The translations under genes were made by a program, and so were the position numbers. Below are positions 9,253 to 17,071 of a stretch of DNA of 64,000 nucleotides, piece after piece. Source of the stretch: Arsenophonus apicola (GTDB taxonomy: Bacteria > Pseudomonadota > Gammaproteobacteria > Enterobacterales > Enterobacteriaceae); contig NZ_CP084222.1 in NCBI RefSeq assembly GCF_020268605.1, positions 310,001 to 374,000 of the forward strand, written 5' to 3'. The first letter of the stretch is position 1. Every line of letters starts with the position of its first letter. The notes beneath the pieces are model-generated. The model saw only the letters and a list, made by a program, of their open reading frames with translations. It had not been told where the DNA came from and made no database searches.

Positions 9253-9591
9253 ATGTACATAACCCTTTTGGTTATCTTTTTGTTAGTCTCAATTGTGCTG
9301 ATTGCTATGGTCATGCGGCAACAAGGGAAAGGTGCTGATATGGGAGCTTCATTCGGTGCTGGCGCTTCTGCAACATTATTTGGTTCATCAGGGTCAGGTA
9401 ATTTTATGACGCGGATGACGGCTATCTTTGCAACATTATTCTTTGTTATCAGTTTAATTTTAGGGAATTTAACTTCCAATAAAAGTGTGACTGGAAGCAA
9501 ATGGGAAAACATTGGTGAACCGGTTAAAGTTGAGAAACCAGTTGGAGTACCTACCGCGCCTGTTGCACCAACAAGTGATATTCCTCATTAA
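9253..9591 (+). CDS. secG: Protein translocase subunit SecG
   Basis: SecG is an accessory subunit of the SecYEG channel that aids SecA-driven translocation. The protein has 112 residues with two transmembrane helices (about 3-22 and 54-73). The conserved cytoplasmic loop between them reads QQGKGADMGASFGAGASATL, and GSGNFMTRMTA follows. The tail is Pro/Val-rich and ends TSDIPH, like E. coli (TSDIPN). It is followed by tRNA-Leu, the same neighbour as in E. coli. Confidence 0.96.
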   Translation: MYITLLVIFLLVSIVLIAMVMRQQGKGADMGASFGAGASATLFGSSGSGNFMTRMTAIFATLFFVISLILGNLTSNKSVTGSKWENIGEPVKVEKPVGVPTAPVAPTSDIPH

Positions 9592-9647
9592 TTAAACAAC
9601 AGTTTGTGTAGTGAGGCGGTTTTGGCAAAAAATTGTCTTACTGGTGT

Positions 9648-9737
9648 GCCGAGGTGGTGAAATTGGTATACACGCTACCTTGAGGTGGTAGTGCCTATAA
9701 AACAGGCGTACGGGTTCAAGTCCCGTCCTCGGCACCA
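9648..9737 (+). tRNA. leuU: tRNA-Leu (anticodon GAG)
   Basis: A complete class II tRNA. The acceptor stem GCCGAGG pairs with CCTCGGC, followed by an encoded ACCA end. The anticodon arm is CTACC-TTGAGGT-GGTAG with anticodon GAG at 9682-9684. A long variable arm and the T loop GGTTCAAGTCC are present. The sequence is nearly identical to E. coli leuU and sits after secG in the same order. Confidence 0.97.
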
Positions 9738-9796
9738 TTTTAAAAGATAACTTGCGTTTCGTATATTATCAGCGTAAAATTTGCGAAGTTTTCGAA

Positions 9797-9873
<77 letters not shown>

Positions 9874-9985
9874 CTTCTTAGCATATGATCTATTTCAGGC
9901 GTCTCGTTGAATTATTTTTCGTTTGGAAGAGTGCTGAGTCAGGGGTTAAACCTACTGGCAGTGTATAGGGTCCAGTTGCATAAAG

Positions 9986-10006
9986 CCCCGGGTTTCGGGG
10001 TTTTTT
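9986..10006 (+). terminator. First terminator in the rimP-nusA-infB leader
   Basis: The stem CCCCG/CGGGG with a five-base loop is followed by six T residues, about 110 bases after metY and ahead of rimP. The E. coli operon also has terminators at this place, used in autoregulation by NusA. Confidence 0.8.
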
Positions 10007-10027
10007 GTTATTTAAAACAGAATTACT

Positions 10028-10047
10028 GGGCTTTTAGCCCTTTTTTT
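10028..10047 (+). terminator. Second terminator in the rimP-nusA-infB leader
   Basis: The stem GGGC/GCCC followed by seven T residues ends 17 bases before the rimP start. Together with the hairpin at 9986 it forms a tandem attenuator-like arrangement that rimP-nusA-infB transcription from metY must read through. Confidence 0.7.
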
Positions 10048-10064
10048 ATGTCTGGGGGTGGGGT

Positions 10065-10517
10065 TTGTCCACATTAGAGCAAAAATTAACATCGATGATT
10101 TCAGTGCCGGTAGAAGCGTTAGGTTTTGAATTTGTTGGGCTGGAGTTTATTCGAGCACGTGTTTCGACATTACGCGTTTATATTGATAATGAACATGGTG
10201 TTACTGTTGATGATTGTGCCGATGTTAGCCACCAGGTCAGTGCAGTACTGGATGTTGAAGATCCGATCTCAGTGCTCTATAACCTGGAGATATCTTCACC
10301 AGGACTTGAGCGTCCACTCTTTACTGTTGCACACTATCAGCGTTTTATTGGTAAAGAAGTGAATTTAATATTAAGAATAGCAATGCAGAACCGTCGTAAA
10401 TGGCAAGGTATAATTAAAGCTGTTAATGACGAAATGATTACGGTTACTGTGGATGGCAAGGACGAAGTGTTTGCACTAAAAAACATCCAGAAAGCTAACC
10501 TGGTACCCCACTTTTAA
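10065..10517 (+). CDS. rimP: Ribosome maturation factor RimP
   Basis: RimP is needed for 30S subunit maturation. The protein has 150 residues, exactly the E. coli length, from a TTG start (MSTLEQKLTSMISVPVEALG) behind a G-rich ribosome site (GGGGGTGGGG). Conserved blocks DDCADVSHQVSAVLDVEDPI and LEISSPGLERPLF are present, and it ends VFALKNIQKANLVPHF. It is the first protein gene of the operon, with nusA 23 bases downstream. Confidence 0.96.
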   Translation: MSTLEQKLTSMISVPVEALGFEFVGLEFIRARVSTLRVYIDNEHGVTVDDCADVSHQVSAVLDVEDPISVLYNLEISSPGLERPLFTVAHYQRFIGKEVNLILRIAMQNRRKWQGIIKAVNDEMITVTVDGKDEVFALKNIQKANLVPHF

Positions 10518-10540
10518 TAAAGTTCAATGAGGCAACTAGG

Positions 10541-12055
10541 ATGAATAAAGAAATTCTGGCTGTTGTGGAAGCGGTTTCTAATGAAAAATCTCTTCCTCGC
10601 GAAAAAATCTTTGAAGCGCTTGAAACCGCATTAGCAACAGCTACTAAGAAAAAATATGAACAAGAGATTGATGTTCGCGTTAATATTGATCGTAAAACGG
10701 GAGATTTTGATACATTTCGGCGTTGGTTAGTAGTTGAAGAAGTAACGCAGCCAACACGTGAAATTACCTTAGATGCGGCAAAATTTGAAGACTCAGAGAT
10801 TAAATTAGGCGATTATGTAGAGGATCAAATAGAGTCTGTTACGTTTGACCGCATTACTACTCAAACTGCAAAACAGGTTATTGTTCAAAAGGTACGTGAA
10901 GCTGAGAGAGCGATGGTTGTCGAACAATTTCGTGAGCAGCAAGGTGAAATCATTACCGGGGTAGTAAAAAAAGTAAATCGTGAAAATATTACATTAGATT
11001 TAGGAAATAATGCCGAAGCGGTAATTTTGCGGGAAGATATGTTACCACGTGAAAACTTTCGTCCAGGTGACCGTGTGCGTGGTGTATTATATGATGTACG
11101 TCCAGAAGCGCGTGGGGCTCAGCTATTTGTTAGTCGTTCTCGTCCTGAAATGTTAGTGGAATTATTTCGCATAGAAGTACCTGAAATAGGTGAAGAAATT
11201 ATTGAAATTAAAGCTGCTGCCCGTGACCCAGGCTCGCGGGCAAAAATTGCCGTAAAAACGAATGATAAACGTATTGATCCAGTAGGCGCCTGTGTTGGCA
11301 TGCGTGGTGCAAGGGTGCAAGCAATATCAAGTGAACTTGGTGGTGAGCGTATTGATATTGTTCTGTGGGATGATAATCCTGCACAATTTGTGATTAATGC
11401 GATGGCGCCAGCTGATGTGGCTTCTATTGTCGTTGATGAAGATAAATGTACGATGGATGTTGCCGTTGAGAGTAGTAATTTGGCTCAGGCAATTGGTCGT
11501 AATGGACAAAATGTTCGCTTAGCTTCTCAATTACTAAAAAAACATCGTGGAGATGACAGATGGGAATTAAATGTCATGACTGCAGAAGAACTTGAAGCTA
11601 AACATCAAGCAGAGGCACATGCATCTATTAATTCTTTTGTTAAGCATCTTGATATTGATGAAGAATTCGCTACTGCTCTCGTTGAAGAGGGTTTTTCTAC
11701 ATTAGAAGAATTAGCTTATGTACCAATCAACGAACTATTAGAAATTGAAGGTCTTGATGAGACAACGATTGAAGTTTTGCGTGAAAGAGCGAAAGCGGCG
11801 CTGACGACATTAGAATTGGCTCAAAAAGAGAGTATGGGGGATAATCAGCCAACTGAGGATCTGTTAAATCTACCAGGTATGAATCATGCTTTAGCAATGA
11901 ACCTAGCTGCTCATGGTATTTGTACATTGGAAGATCTTGCCGAACAGGGGATCGACGATCTGAGAGATATTGAAGAAGGGCTGAATGATGAACAGGCTGG
12001 TGAAATTATTATGGCTGCGCGCAATATTTGCTGGTTTGGCAACGATCCAAAATAA
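10541..12055 (+). CDS. nusA: Transcription termination/antitermination factor NusA
   Basis: NusA binds RNA polymerase and modulates pausing, termination and antitermination. The protein has 504 residues. It comprises an N-terminal RNAP-binding domain (1-125), an S1 domain (about 135-200), two KH domains (about 200-345, including GMRGARVQAISSELGGERID and AIGRNGQNVRLAS) and two C-terminal acidic repeats (about 365-500) found in gammaproteobacteria. It lies between rimP and infB with 23- and 21-base gaps. Confidence 0.97.
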   Translation: MNKEILAVVEAVSNEKSLPREKIFEALETALATATKKKYEQEIDVRVNIDRKTGDFDTFRRWLVVEEVTQPTREITLDAAKFEDSEIKLGDYVEDQIESVTFDRITTQTAKQVIVQKVREAERAMVVEQFREQQGEIITGVVKKVNRENITLDLGNNAEAVILREDMLPRENFRPGDRVRGVLYDVRPEARGAQLFVSRSRPEMLVELFRIEVPEIGEEIIEIKAAARDPGSRAKIAVKTNDKRIDPVGACVGMRGARVQAISSELGGERIDIVLWDDNPAQFVINAMAPADVASIVVDEDKCTMDVAVESSNLAQAIGRNGQNVRLASQLLKKHRGDDRWELNVMTAEELEAKHQAEAHASINSFVKHLDIDEEFATALVEEGFSTLEELAYVPINELLEIEGLDETTIEVLRERAKAALTTLELAQKESMGDNQPTEDLLNLPGMNHALAMNLAAHGICTLEDLAEQGIDDLRDIEEGLNDEQAGEIIMAARNICWFGNDPK

Positions 12056-12076
12056 TTTGTAGCAGGAAGGAACAGA

Positions 12077-14767
12077 ATGGCAGATGAAACTGTAAAATCA
12101 TTGGCAGCAGAGATTCAAACTTCAGTTGAACGCCTGGTACAGCAGTTTGCTGATGCCGGGATAAAGAAAACTGAAAATGACGCTGTTACTCAAAATGAAA
12201 AAGAAACTTTACTTGCATACTTAAATCGTGAAGATGGGACTACAGGTAACCAGACTGGCAAATTAACACTACAGCGAAAAACTCGCAGCACTCTAAGTGT
12301 TCCGAGTACGGGCGGAAAAAGTAAATCAGTCAATATTGAAGTCCGTAAAAAGCGCACATATGTTGACCGCGATGCATTGGAAAAAACGAAAGCTGAAGAG
12401 CAAGTGAAGCATGAAGCTGAAGAGCAAGCAAAGCGCGAAGCAGAAAAAAAAGCAAAACGTGAAGCCGAAGAGAAAAAAGCGAAACGTGAAGCAGCTGAAA
12501 AAGCCAAGCGCGAAGCAGCGGAAAAAGAGAAAGTGAAACAAAGTAAAAATAATCAAAAAACGGCTAAATCGAATCAAGATTCGGCTACTTATACGGAAAA
12601 ACAGCGTCGCGAAGCTGAAGCAGCAGAGCTCAAGCGGAAAGCTGAAGAAGAGATGCGACGTAAGGTAGAAGCTGAAGCTAAACGAGTTGCTGAAGAAGCT
12701 CGACGTATGGCAGAGGAAAACTCCAATAGTTGGAGTAGTGCTGATGAAGTAGAAGATAATGTAGATTATCATACCACGACTTCTCGTCATGCTCGTGAAG
12801 CAGAAGACGAAAATGATGCCCAAGAAGAAGGCCGTCGCGCCCGAAATCGAGGCGGAAAGGCTACTCGGCAGAAAAAAAATAATAAACATTCTGAGAAAGC
12901 TGATCGCGAAGAAGAGCGAGCGGTTGGTCGTACGAATAAAACTAAAGGTAAACAGAAGAAAACCAGTTCATTACAGCAAAGTTTCACAAAACCAGTTGCG
13001 GTTATTAACCGTGATGTTGTTATTGGCGAAACCATCTCGGTTGCTGAATTAGCAAATAAGATGGCAGTCAAAGGCTCCCAAGTTGTCAAGACTATGATGA
13101 AAATGGGCGCCATGGTGACCATCAATCAGGTGGTTGATCAAGAAACAGCGCAACTTGTGGCAGAAGAGATGGGGCATAAAGTCATCTTGCGTCGTGAAAA
13201 TGAGTTGGAAGAAGCAATTTTAAGTGATCGTGATACTGGTGAAGCAATCGCAGAACCACGAGCACCAGTTGTAACGATCATGGGGCATGTTGACCATGGT
13301 AAAACGTCATTACTTGACTATATTCGTTCGACTAAAGTGGCATCGGGTGAAGCTGGCGGGATCACACAGCACATAGGTGCTTATCATGTTGAAACAGATA
13401 AAGGCATGATTACCTTTTTAGATACACCAGGGCATGCTGCATTTACTTCGATGCGTGCTCGTGGTGCTAAAGCAACTGATATTGTTGTTTTGGTCGTTGC
13501 AGCGGATGATGGTGTGATGCCCCAGACGATAGAAGCTATTCAGCATGCTAAGGCCGCTAATGTTCCCGTTGTTGTTGCAGTTAATAAAATTGATAAACAC
13601 GAAGCTGATCCTGATCGCGTTAAAAATGAGCTATCTCAATATGGTATAGTGGCTGAAGAGTGGGGTGGTGAAAACCAATTTATCAATGTATCTGCCAAAA
13701 AAGGGACAGGTATTGATGAATTATTAGAAGCTATCTTATTGCAAGCTGAAGTATTAGAACTCAAAGCGGTTCGTACCGGCATGGCAAGTGGTGTTGTTAT
13801 CGAGTCTTATTTGGATAAGGGGCGTGGTTCGGTTGCGACTATTTTAGTTCAGGAAGGCACTCTTAATAAAGGTGATATTGTCCTATGTGGTTTTGAGTAT
13901 GGCCGTATTCGTGCAATGCGTAATGAATTAGGTGAAGATATTCAGTCTGCAGGGCCATCAATTCCGGTTGAAATTCTGGGCTTATCAAATGTACCTTCAG
14001 CAGGTGATGAAGCAACGGTTGTCCGTGATGAAAAGAAAGCGCGTGAGGTTGCACTTTATCGTCAAGGTAAATTCCGGGAAGTGAAATTGGCACGCCAGCA
14101 GAAGTCAAAACTAGAAAACATGTTTGCTGACATGGAAGATGGTAAGATTTCTGAGTTAAATATTGTATTAAAAACCGATGTACAAGGTAGTTGTGAAGCT
14201 ATAATTGATTCGTTGCAAAAACTGTCAACTGATGAAGTGAAAGTAAAAATTATTGGTTCAGGTGTTGGTGGTATTACAGAAACGGATGTTACATTGGCTG
14301 CTGCTTCTAATGCGATTATCATTGGCTTTAATGTCCGCGCCGATGCTGCAGCAAGACGTATCGTTGAAAGTGAAAATTTAGATCTGCGCTATTACTCTGT
14401 TATTTATAGTCTTATTGATGAGATAAAACAGGCGATGAGTGGTATGTTGGCGCCTGAATATAAACAGCAAATTATCGGCTTAGCGGAAGTGCGTGATGTC
14501 TTTAAATCACCTAAATTTGGTGCAATTGCTGGTTGTATGGTTGTTGAAGGTATAATTAAGCGTAATAACCCTATCCGTGTATTACGGGATAATGTGGTTA
14601 TTTATGAAGGTGAATTAGAATCATTACGTCGCTTTAAAGATGATGTTAACGAAGTTCGCAATGGTATGGAATGTGGTATTGGTGTGAATAATTACAATGA
14701 TGTCCGTGTTGGTGATATGATAGAGGTATTTGAAGTCATTGAAGTGAAACGTTCTATTGATAATTAA
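12077..14767 (+). CDS. infB: Translation initiation factor IF-2
   Basis: IF-2 is a GTPase that places initiator tRNA on the 30S subunit and promotes subunit joining. The protein has 896 residues. It has an N-terminal IF2_N helix bundle (1-50), a long Lys/Glu/Ala-rich charged spacer (about 95-300, with repeated AKREAEE-type units), a second IF2_N domain (about 315-370) and a G domain with GHVDHGKT near residue 403, DTPGHAAF and NKID. Domains II-IV run to the end (VIEVKRSIDN). It closes the rimP-nusA-infB unit and is followed by a terminator. Confidence 0.97.
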   Translation: MADETVKSLAAEIQTSVERLVQQFADAGIKKTENDAVTQNEKETLLAYLNREDGTTGNQTGKLTLQRKTRSTLSVPSTGGKSKSVNIEVRKKRTYVDRDALEKTKAEEQVKHEAEEQAKREAEKKAKREAEEKKAKREAAEKAKREAAEKEKVKQSKNNQKTAKSNQDSATYTEKQRREAEAAELKRKAEEEMRRKVEAEAKRVAEEARRMAEENSNSWSSADEVEDNVDYHTTTSRHAREAEDENDAQEEGRRARNRGGKATRQKKNNKHSEKADREEERAVGRTNKTKGKQKKTSSLQQSFTKPVAVINRDVVIGETISVAELANKMAVKGSQVVKTMMKMGAMVTINQVVDQETAQLVAEEMGHKVILRRENELEEAILSDRDTGEAIAEPRAPVVTIMGHVDHGKTSLLDYIRSTKVASGEAGGITQHIGAYHVETDKGMITFLDTPGHAAFTSMRARGAKATDIVVLVVAADDGVMPQTIEAIQHAKAANVPVVVAVNKIDKHEADPDRVKNELSQYGIVAEEWGGENQFINVSAKKGTGIDELLEAILLQAEVLELKAVRTGMASGVVIESYLDKGRGSVATILVQEGTLNKGDIVLCGFEYGRIRAMRNELGEDIQSAGPSIPVEILGLSNVPSAGDEATVVRDEKKAREVALYRQGKFREVKLARQQKSKLENMFADMEDGKISELNIVLKTDVQGSCEAIIDSLQKLSTDEVKVKIIGSGVGGITETDVTLAAASNAIIIGFNVRADAAARRIVESENLDLRYYSVIYSLIDEIKQAMSGMLAPEYKQQIIGLAEVRDVFKSPKFGAIAGCMVVEGIIKRNNPIRVLRDNVVIYEGELESLRRFKDDVNEVRNGMECGIGVNNYNDVRVGDMIEVFEVIEVKRSIDN

Positions 14768-14790
14768 TACCTCCTTTACTGTTGCTTATT

Positions 14791-14822
14791 AAAAGGCCAT
14801 AACATCAGTTATGGCCTTTTAA
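14791..14822 (+). terminator. Strong intrinsic terminator after infB
   Basis: A perfect 13-bp stem (AAAAGGCCATAAC/GTTATGGCCTTTT) with a four-base loop runs into T residues, 23 bases after infB. It separates infB from rbfA, which are close neighbours in the E. coli operon. Confidence 0.85.
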
Positions 14823-15035
14823 CTAAAGAGTTATAGATAAGCATTCAAATAGTGCATATTGGTTATCGAAAGTTGCGGTGGCATTAATTCTTATGATGAT
14901 AAATAATGTTTAACAGTTATTATTTATTTTATATAAAAATCAAATAGATATAACTATTGAATTTTATTTTTCTGATATATATATAATAATGAATGGTTAT
15001 TATATTTTAGTTTTACCCTGTGAGGAGATGTCATA

Positions 15036-15449
15036 ATGGCAAGAGAGTTTGGTCGTGCTCAGCGTGTTGCCCAGGAAATACAAAAAGAGATCGCCATTAT
15101 TTTGCATCGAGAAATTAAAGATCCACGCGTTAAAATGGCTACTGTTTCAGGAGTGGAGGTTTCTCGTGATCTGGCTTATGCCAAAGTGTTCGTGACTTTT
15201 TTAAACATATCAGATCAAGAACATGAAATAGATATGGTTAAAAATGGTATCAAAGTATTGAATGGCGATATGGCGAAACATATTCGTTCTTTGCTCGGTA
15301 AAGCAATGCGTTTACGTATTGTTCCTGAATTAACTTTTTTTTATGATAACTCTTTGGTTGAAGGTATGCGTATGTCTAATTTAGTTAGCAACGTGATCCG
15401 TGATGATGAAAAGCGCCGTCATACCGCTAAAGATAAAGAGAGGAAGTAA
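15036..15449 (+). CDS. rbfA: 30S ribosome-binding factor RbfA
   Basis: RbfA is a cold-shock KH-type protein that binds 16S rRNA near helix 1 during 30S maturation. The protein has 137 residues beginning MAREFGRAQRVAQEIQKEIA, with the conserved blocks HREIKDPRVKMATVSGVEVS and LRIVPELTFFYDNSLVEGMR. A strong GAGGAG site precedes the ATG. The 268-base gap after infB is very AT-rich and includes the infB terminator, so rbfA probably has its own promoter there. Its last base overlaps truB. Confidence 0.96.
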   Translation: MAREFGRAQRVAQEIQKEIAIILHREIKDPRVKMATVSGVEVSRDLAYAKVFVTFLNISDQEHEIDMVKNGIKVLNGDMAKHIRSLLGKAMRLRIVPELTFFYDNSLVEGMRMSNLVSNVIRDDEKRRHTAKDKERK

Positions 15450-16390
15450 TGAGGCGTCGTCGAGGTCGCGAAGTTCACGGGGTATTGTTATTAGATAAAC
15501 CGGCAGAACTTTCATCTAATGATGCTTTGCAAAAAGTACGTCGGTTATTTAATGCTAAAAAAGCAGGTCATACCGGAGCACTTGATCCTTTAGCAACCGG
15601 CATGTTACCGATTTGTCTGGGTGAGGCAACAAAATTTTCACAATTTTTACTTGATTCGGATAAACGCTATCGTGTTGTTGCTCGTTTAGGGCAGCGTACT
15701 GATACTTCAGATGCGCATGGCAAAATAATTTGTCAACGTCCGATCGAAATAACCCAGCGGCAACTTGATAAGGCATTAGATAAATTTCGTGGTAATTTAA
15801 TCCAAGTACCGTCTATGTATTCTGCGCTTAAATATCAGGGTAAACCGCTTTACGAATATGCCCGTCAAGGTATTACTATTGAACGTCAAGGCCGCCCGAT
15901 TACTGTTTATGATTTACAATTTGAGCGCTGGCAAGAGAATGAACTGGAATTAACCATTCATTGTTCAAAAGGGACTTATATACGGACTATTATTGATGAT
16001 TTAGGTGAATTGTTGGGTTGTGGTGCTCATGTGATTTATCTAAGGCGCTTACAGGTAGCTACTTATCCTAGTGAACGTATGGTAACGTTAGAGCAATTAT
16101 ATACGCTTAAGCAGCAAGTGGAATTAGGAACAACTTCTCTGGAGGAACAATTAGATCCTTTATTACTACCTATCGATACAGCGGTTAGTCATTTTCCGGT
16201 AGTCAATATTTCATCGCTTGTTGCAACCTATTTTAAACAAGGGCAAGCGGTTGTTGCTAATCATCAGCTTCCCGAAGGTAATAAAGTTCGAGTAACAGAA
16301 GGTAATATCCATAAATTTATTGGTATTGCTGAGATCGATGAACAAAATAGGATCGCGCCTCGTCGTTTAGTCGTGGAAAGTGTCTGCTAG
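15449..16390 (+). CDS. truB: tRNA pseudouridine(55) synthase TruB
   Basis: TruB converts U55 of the T-psi-C loop of tRNAs to pseudouridine and also acts as a tRNA chaperone. The protein has 313 residues. The catalytic Asp is residue 46 in GHTGALDPLATGMLP; further motifs are KRYRVVARLGQRTDTSDAHG, VPSMYSALKYQGKPLYEYAR and CSKGTYIRTIIDDLG. A C-terminal PUA-like region ends RRLVVES. The ATG overlaps the rbfA stop (TAATGA), so translation is coupled. Confidence 0.96.
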   Translation: MRRRRGREVHGVLLLDKPAELSSNDALQKVRRLFNAKKAGHTGALDPLATGMLPICLGEATKFSQFLLDSDKRYRVVARLGQRTDTSDAHGKIICQRPIEITQRQLDKALDKFRGNLIQVPSMYSALKYQGKPLYEYARQGITIERQGRPITVYDLQFERWQENELELTIHCSKGTYIRTIIDDLGELLGCGAHVIYLRRLQVATYPSERMVTLEQLYTLKQQVELGTTSLEEQLDPLLLPIDTAVSHFPVVNISSLVATYFKQGQAVVANHQLPEGNKVRVTEGNIHKFIGIAEIDEQNRIAPRRLVVESVC

Positions 16391-16510
16391 GATTTAGATG
16401 TTATCTTGCGTTATGATTGATTGAAGCGTAAAATAGGTGAGCATTTGTTCGGGAAGGCTGAATTAGAGATCGGCTTTCCTTATGTTTAATGAAAAATCTG
16501 GAGTTATTTT

Positions 16511-16780
16511 ATGTCTCTAAGTACTGAAGCAAAAGCGCAAATTATTGCGGACTATGGTCGTGATAAAAATGATACGGGTTCTAGTGAAGTTCAAGTTGCT
16601 CTATTGACTGCACAAATCAATCATTTGCAAGATCACTTTGCAGAGCATAAGAAAGATCACCATAGCCGTCGAGGCCTGTTGCGAATGGTTGCTCAGCGTC
16701 GTAAGCAATTGAACTATCTGAAGCGTAAAGATGTTGCTCGTTATACCGGACTTATTGAGCGCTTAGGATTACGTCGCTGA
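16511..16780 (+). CDS. rpsO: 30S ribosomal protein S15
   Basis: S15 is a primary 16S rRNA binder and bridges the subunits. The protein has 89 residues with the family blocks NDTGSSEVQVALLTAQINHL and KKDHHSRRGLLRMVAQRR, ending RLGLRR. An imperfect hairpin lies about 35 bases upstream in the truB-rpsO gap; E. coli S15 represses its own translation through a leader structure, but I cannot show that this hairpin does so. It is followed by a terminator and then pnp. Confidence 0.97.
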   Translation: MSLSTEAKAQIIADYGRDKNDTGSSEVQVALLTAQINHLQDHFAEHKKDHHSRRGLLRMVAQRRKQLNYLKRKDVARYTGLIERLGLRR

Positions 16781-16797
16781 TTAGTTGGTTTCAAAAG

Positions 16798-16820
16798 AAA
16801 AGGGGCCAGAGGCCCCTTTT
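16798..16820 (+). terminator. Intrinsic terminator after rpsO
   Basis: The stem GGGGCC/GGCCCC with a three-base loop, extended by AAAA/TTTT, lies 17 bases after the rpsO stop. It corresponds in place to the t1 terminator between rpsO and pnp in E. coli. Confidence 0.88.
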
Positions 16821-16943
16821 CTGCTAGAAAGCGTAAAAAATTTTAGAATTGGTTTACACTTACAAAATAATTTTAGGAAATAGATTTTTGCCAATTTATT
16901 TCTAAATAAAGTGAGCTTCTTTAGCTACAACCGGTTCGCGCGG

Positions 16944-16999
16944 CTAATGAGAATGCTGATATTCACAAGATGATTAAAAATATTCAGTATTGTCATTAG
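16944..16999 (+). promoter_or_regulatory. Long leader hairpin before pnp, likely RNase III site
   Basis: CTAATGAGAATGCTGA pairs with the reverse complement of TTCAGTATTGTCATTAG over about 20 bp, with one G-G mismatch, one G-U pair and one bulged base, around a loop of about 15 bases. It sits 72 bases before the pnp start. In E. coli an RNase III-cleaved duplex in the pnp leader drives PNPase autoregulation; the position and shape fit, but cleavage is inferred. Confidence 0.65.
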
Positions 17000-17071
17000 T
17001 CGTGAGGATGTAGCAAGAAGGGAAATATTGGTGTTGTTATATAAATAAACAGCTATTAAAAGGGTATTATT

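Noticed and set aside
12370..12720. Low-complexity Lys/Glu/Ala region in infB as a foreign insertion
   Set aside because: A charged variable spacer in this position is normal for enterobacterial IF-2.
16448..16478. Hairpin upstream of rpsO as an S15 translational operator or terminator
   Set aside because: The stem includes two G-U pairs, there is no T run, and no similarity to the known S15-binding pseudoknot is visible.
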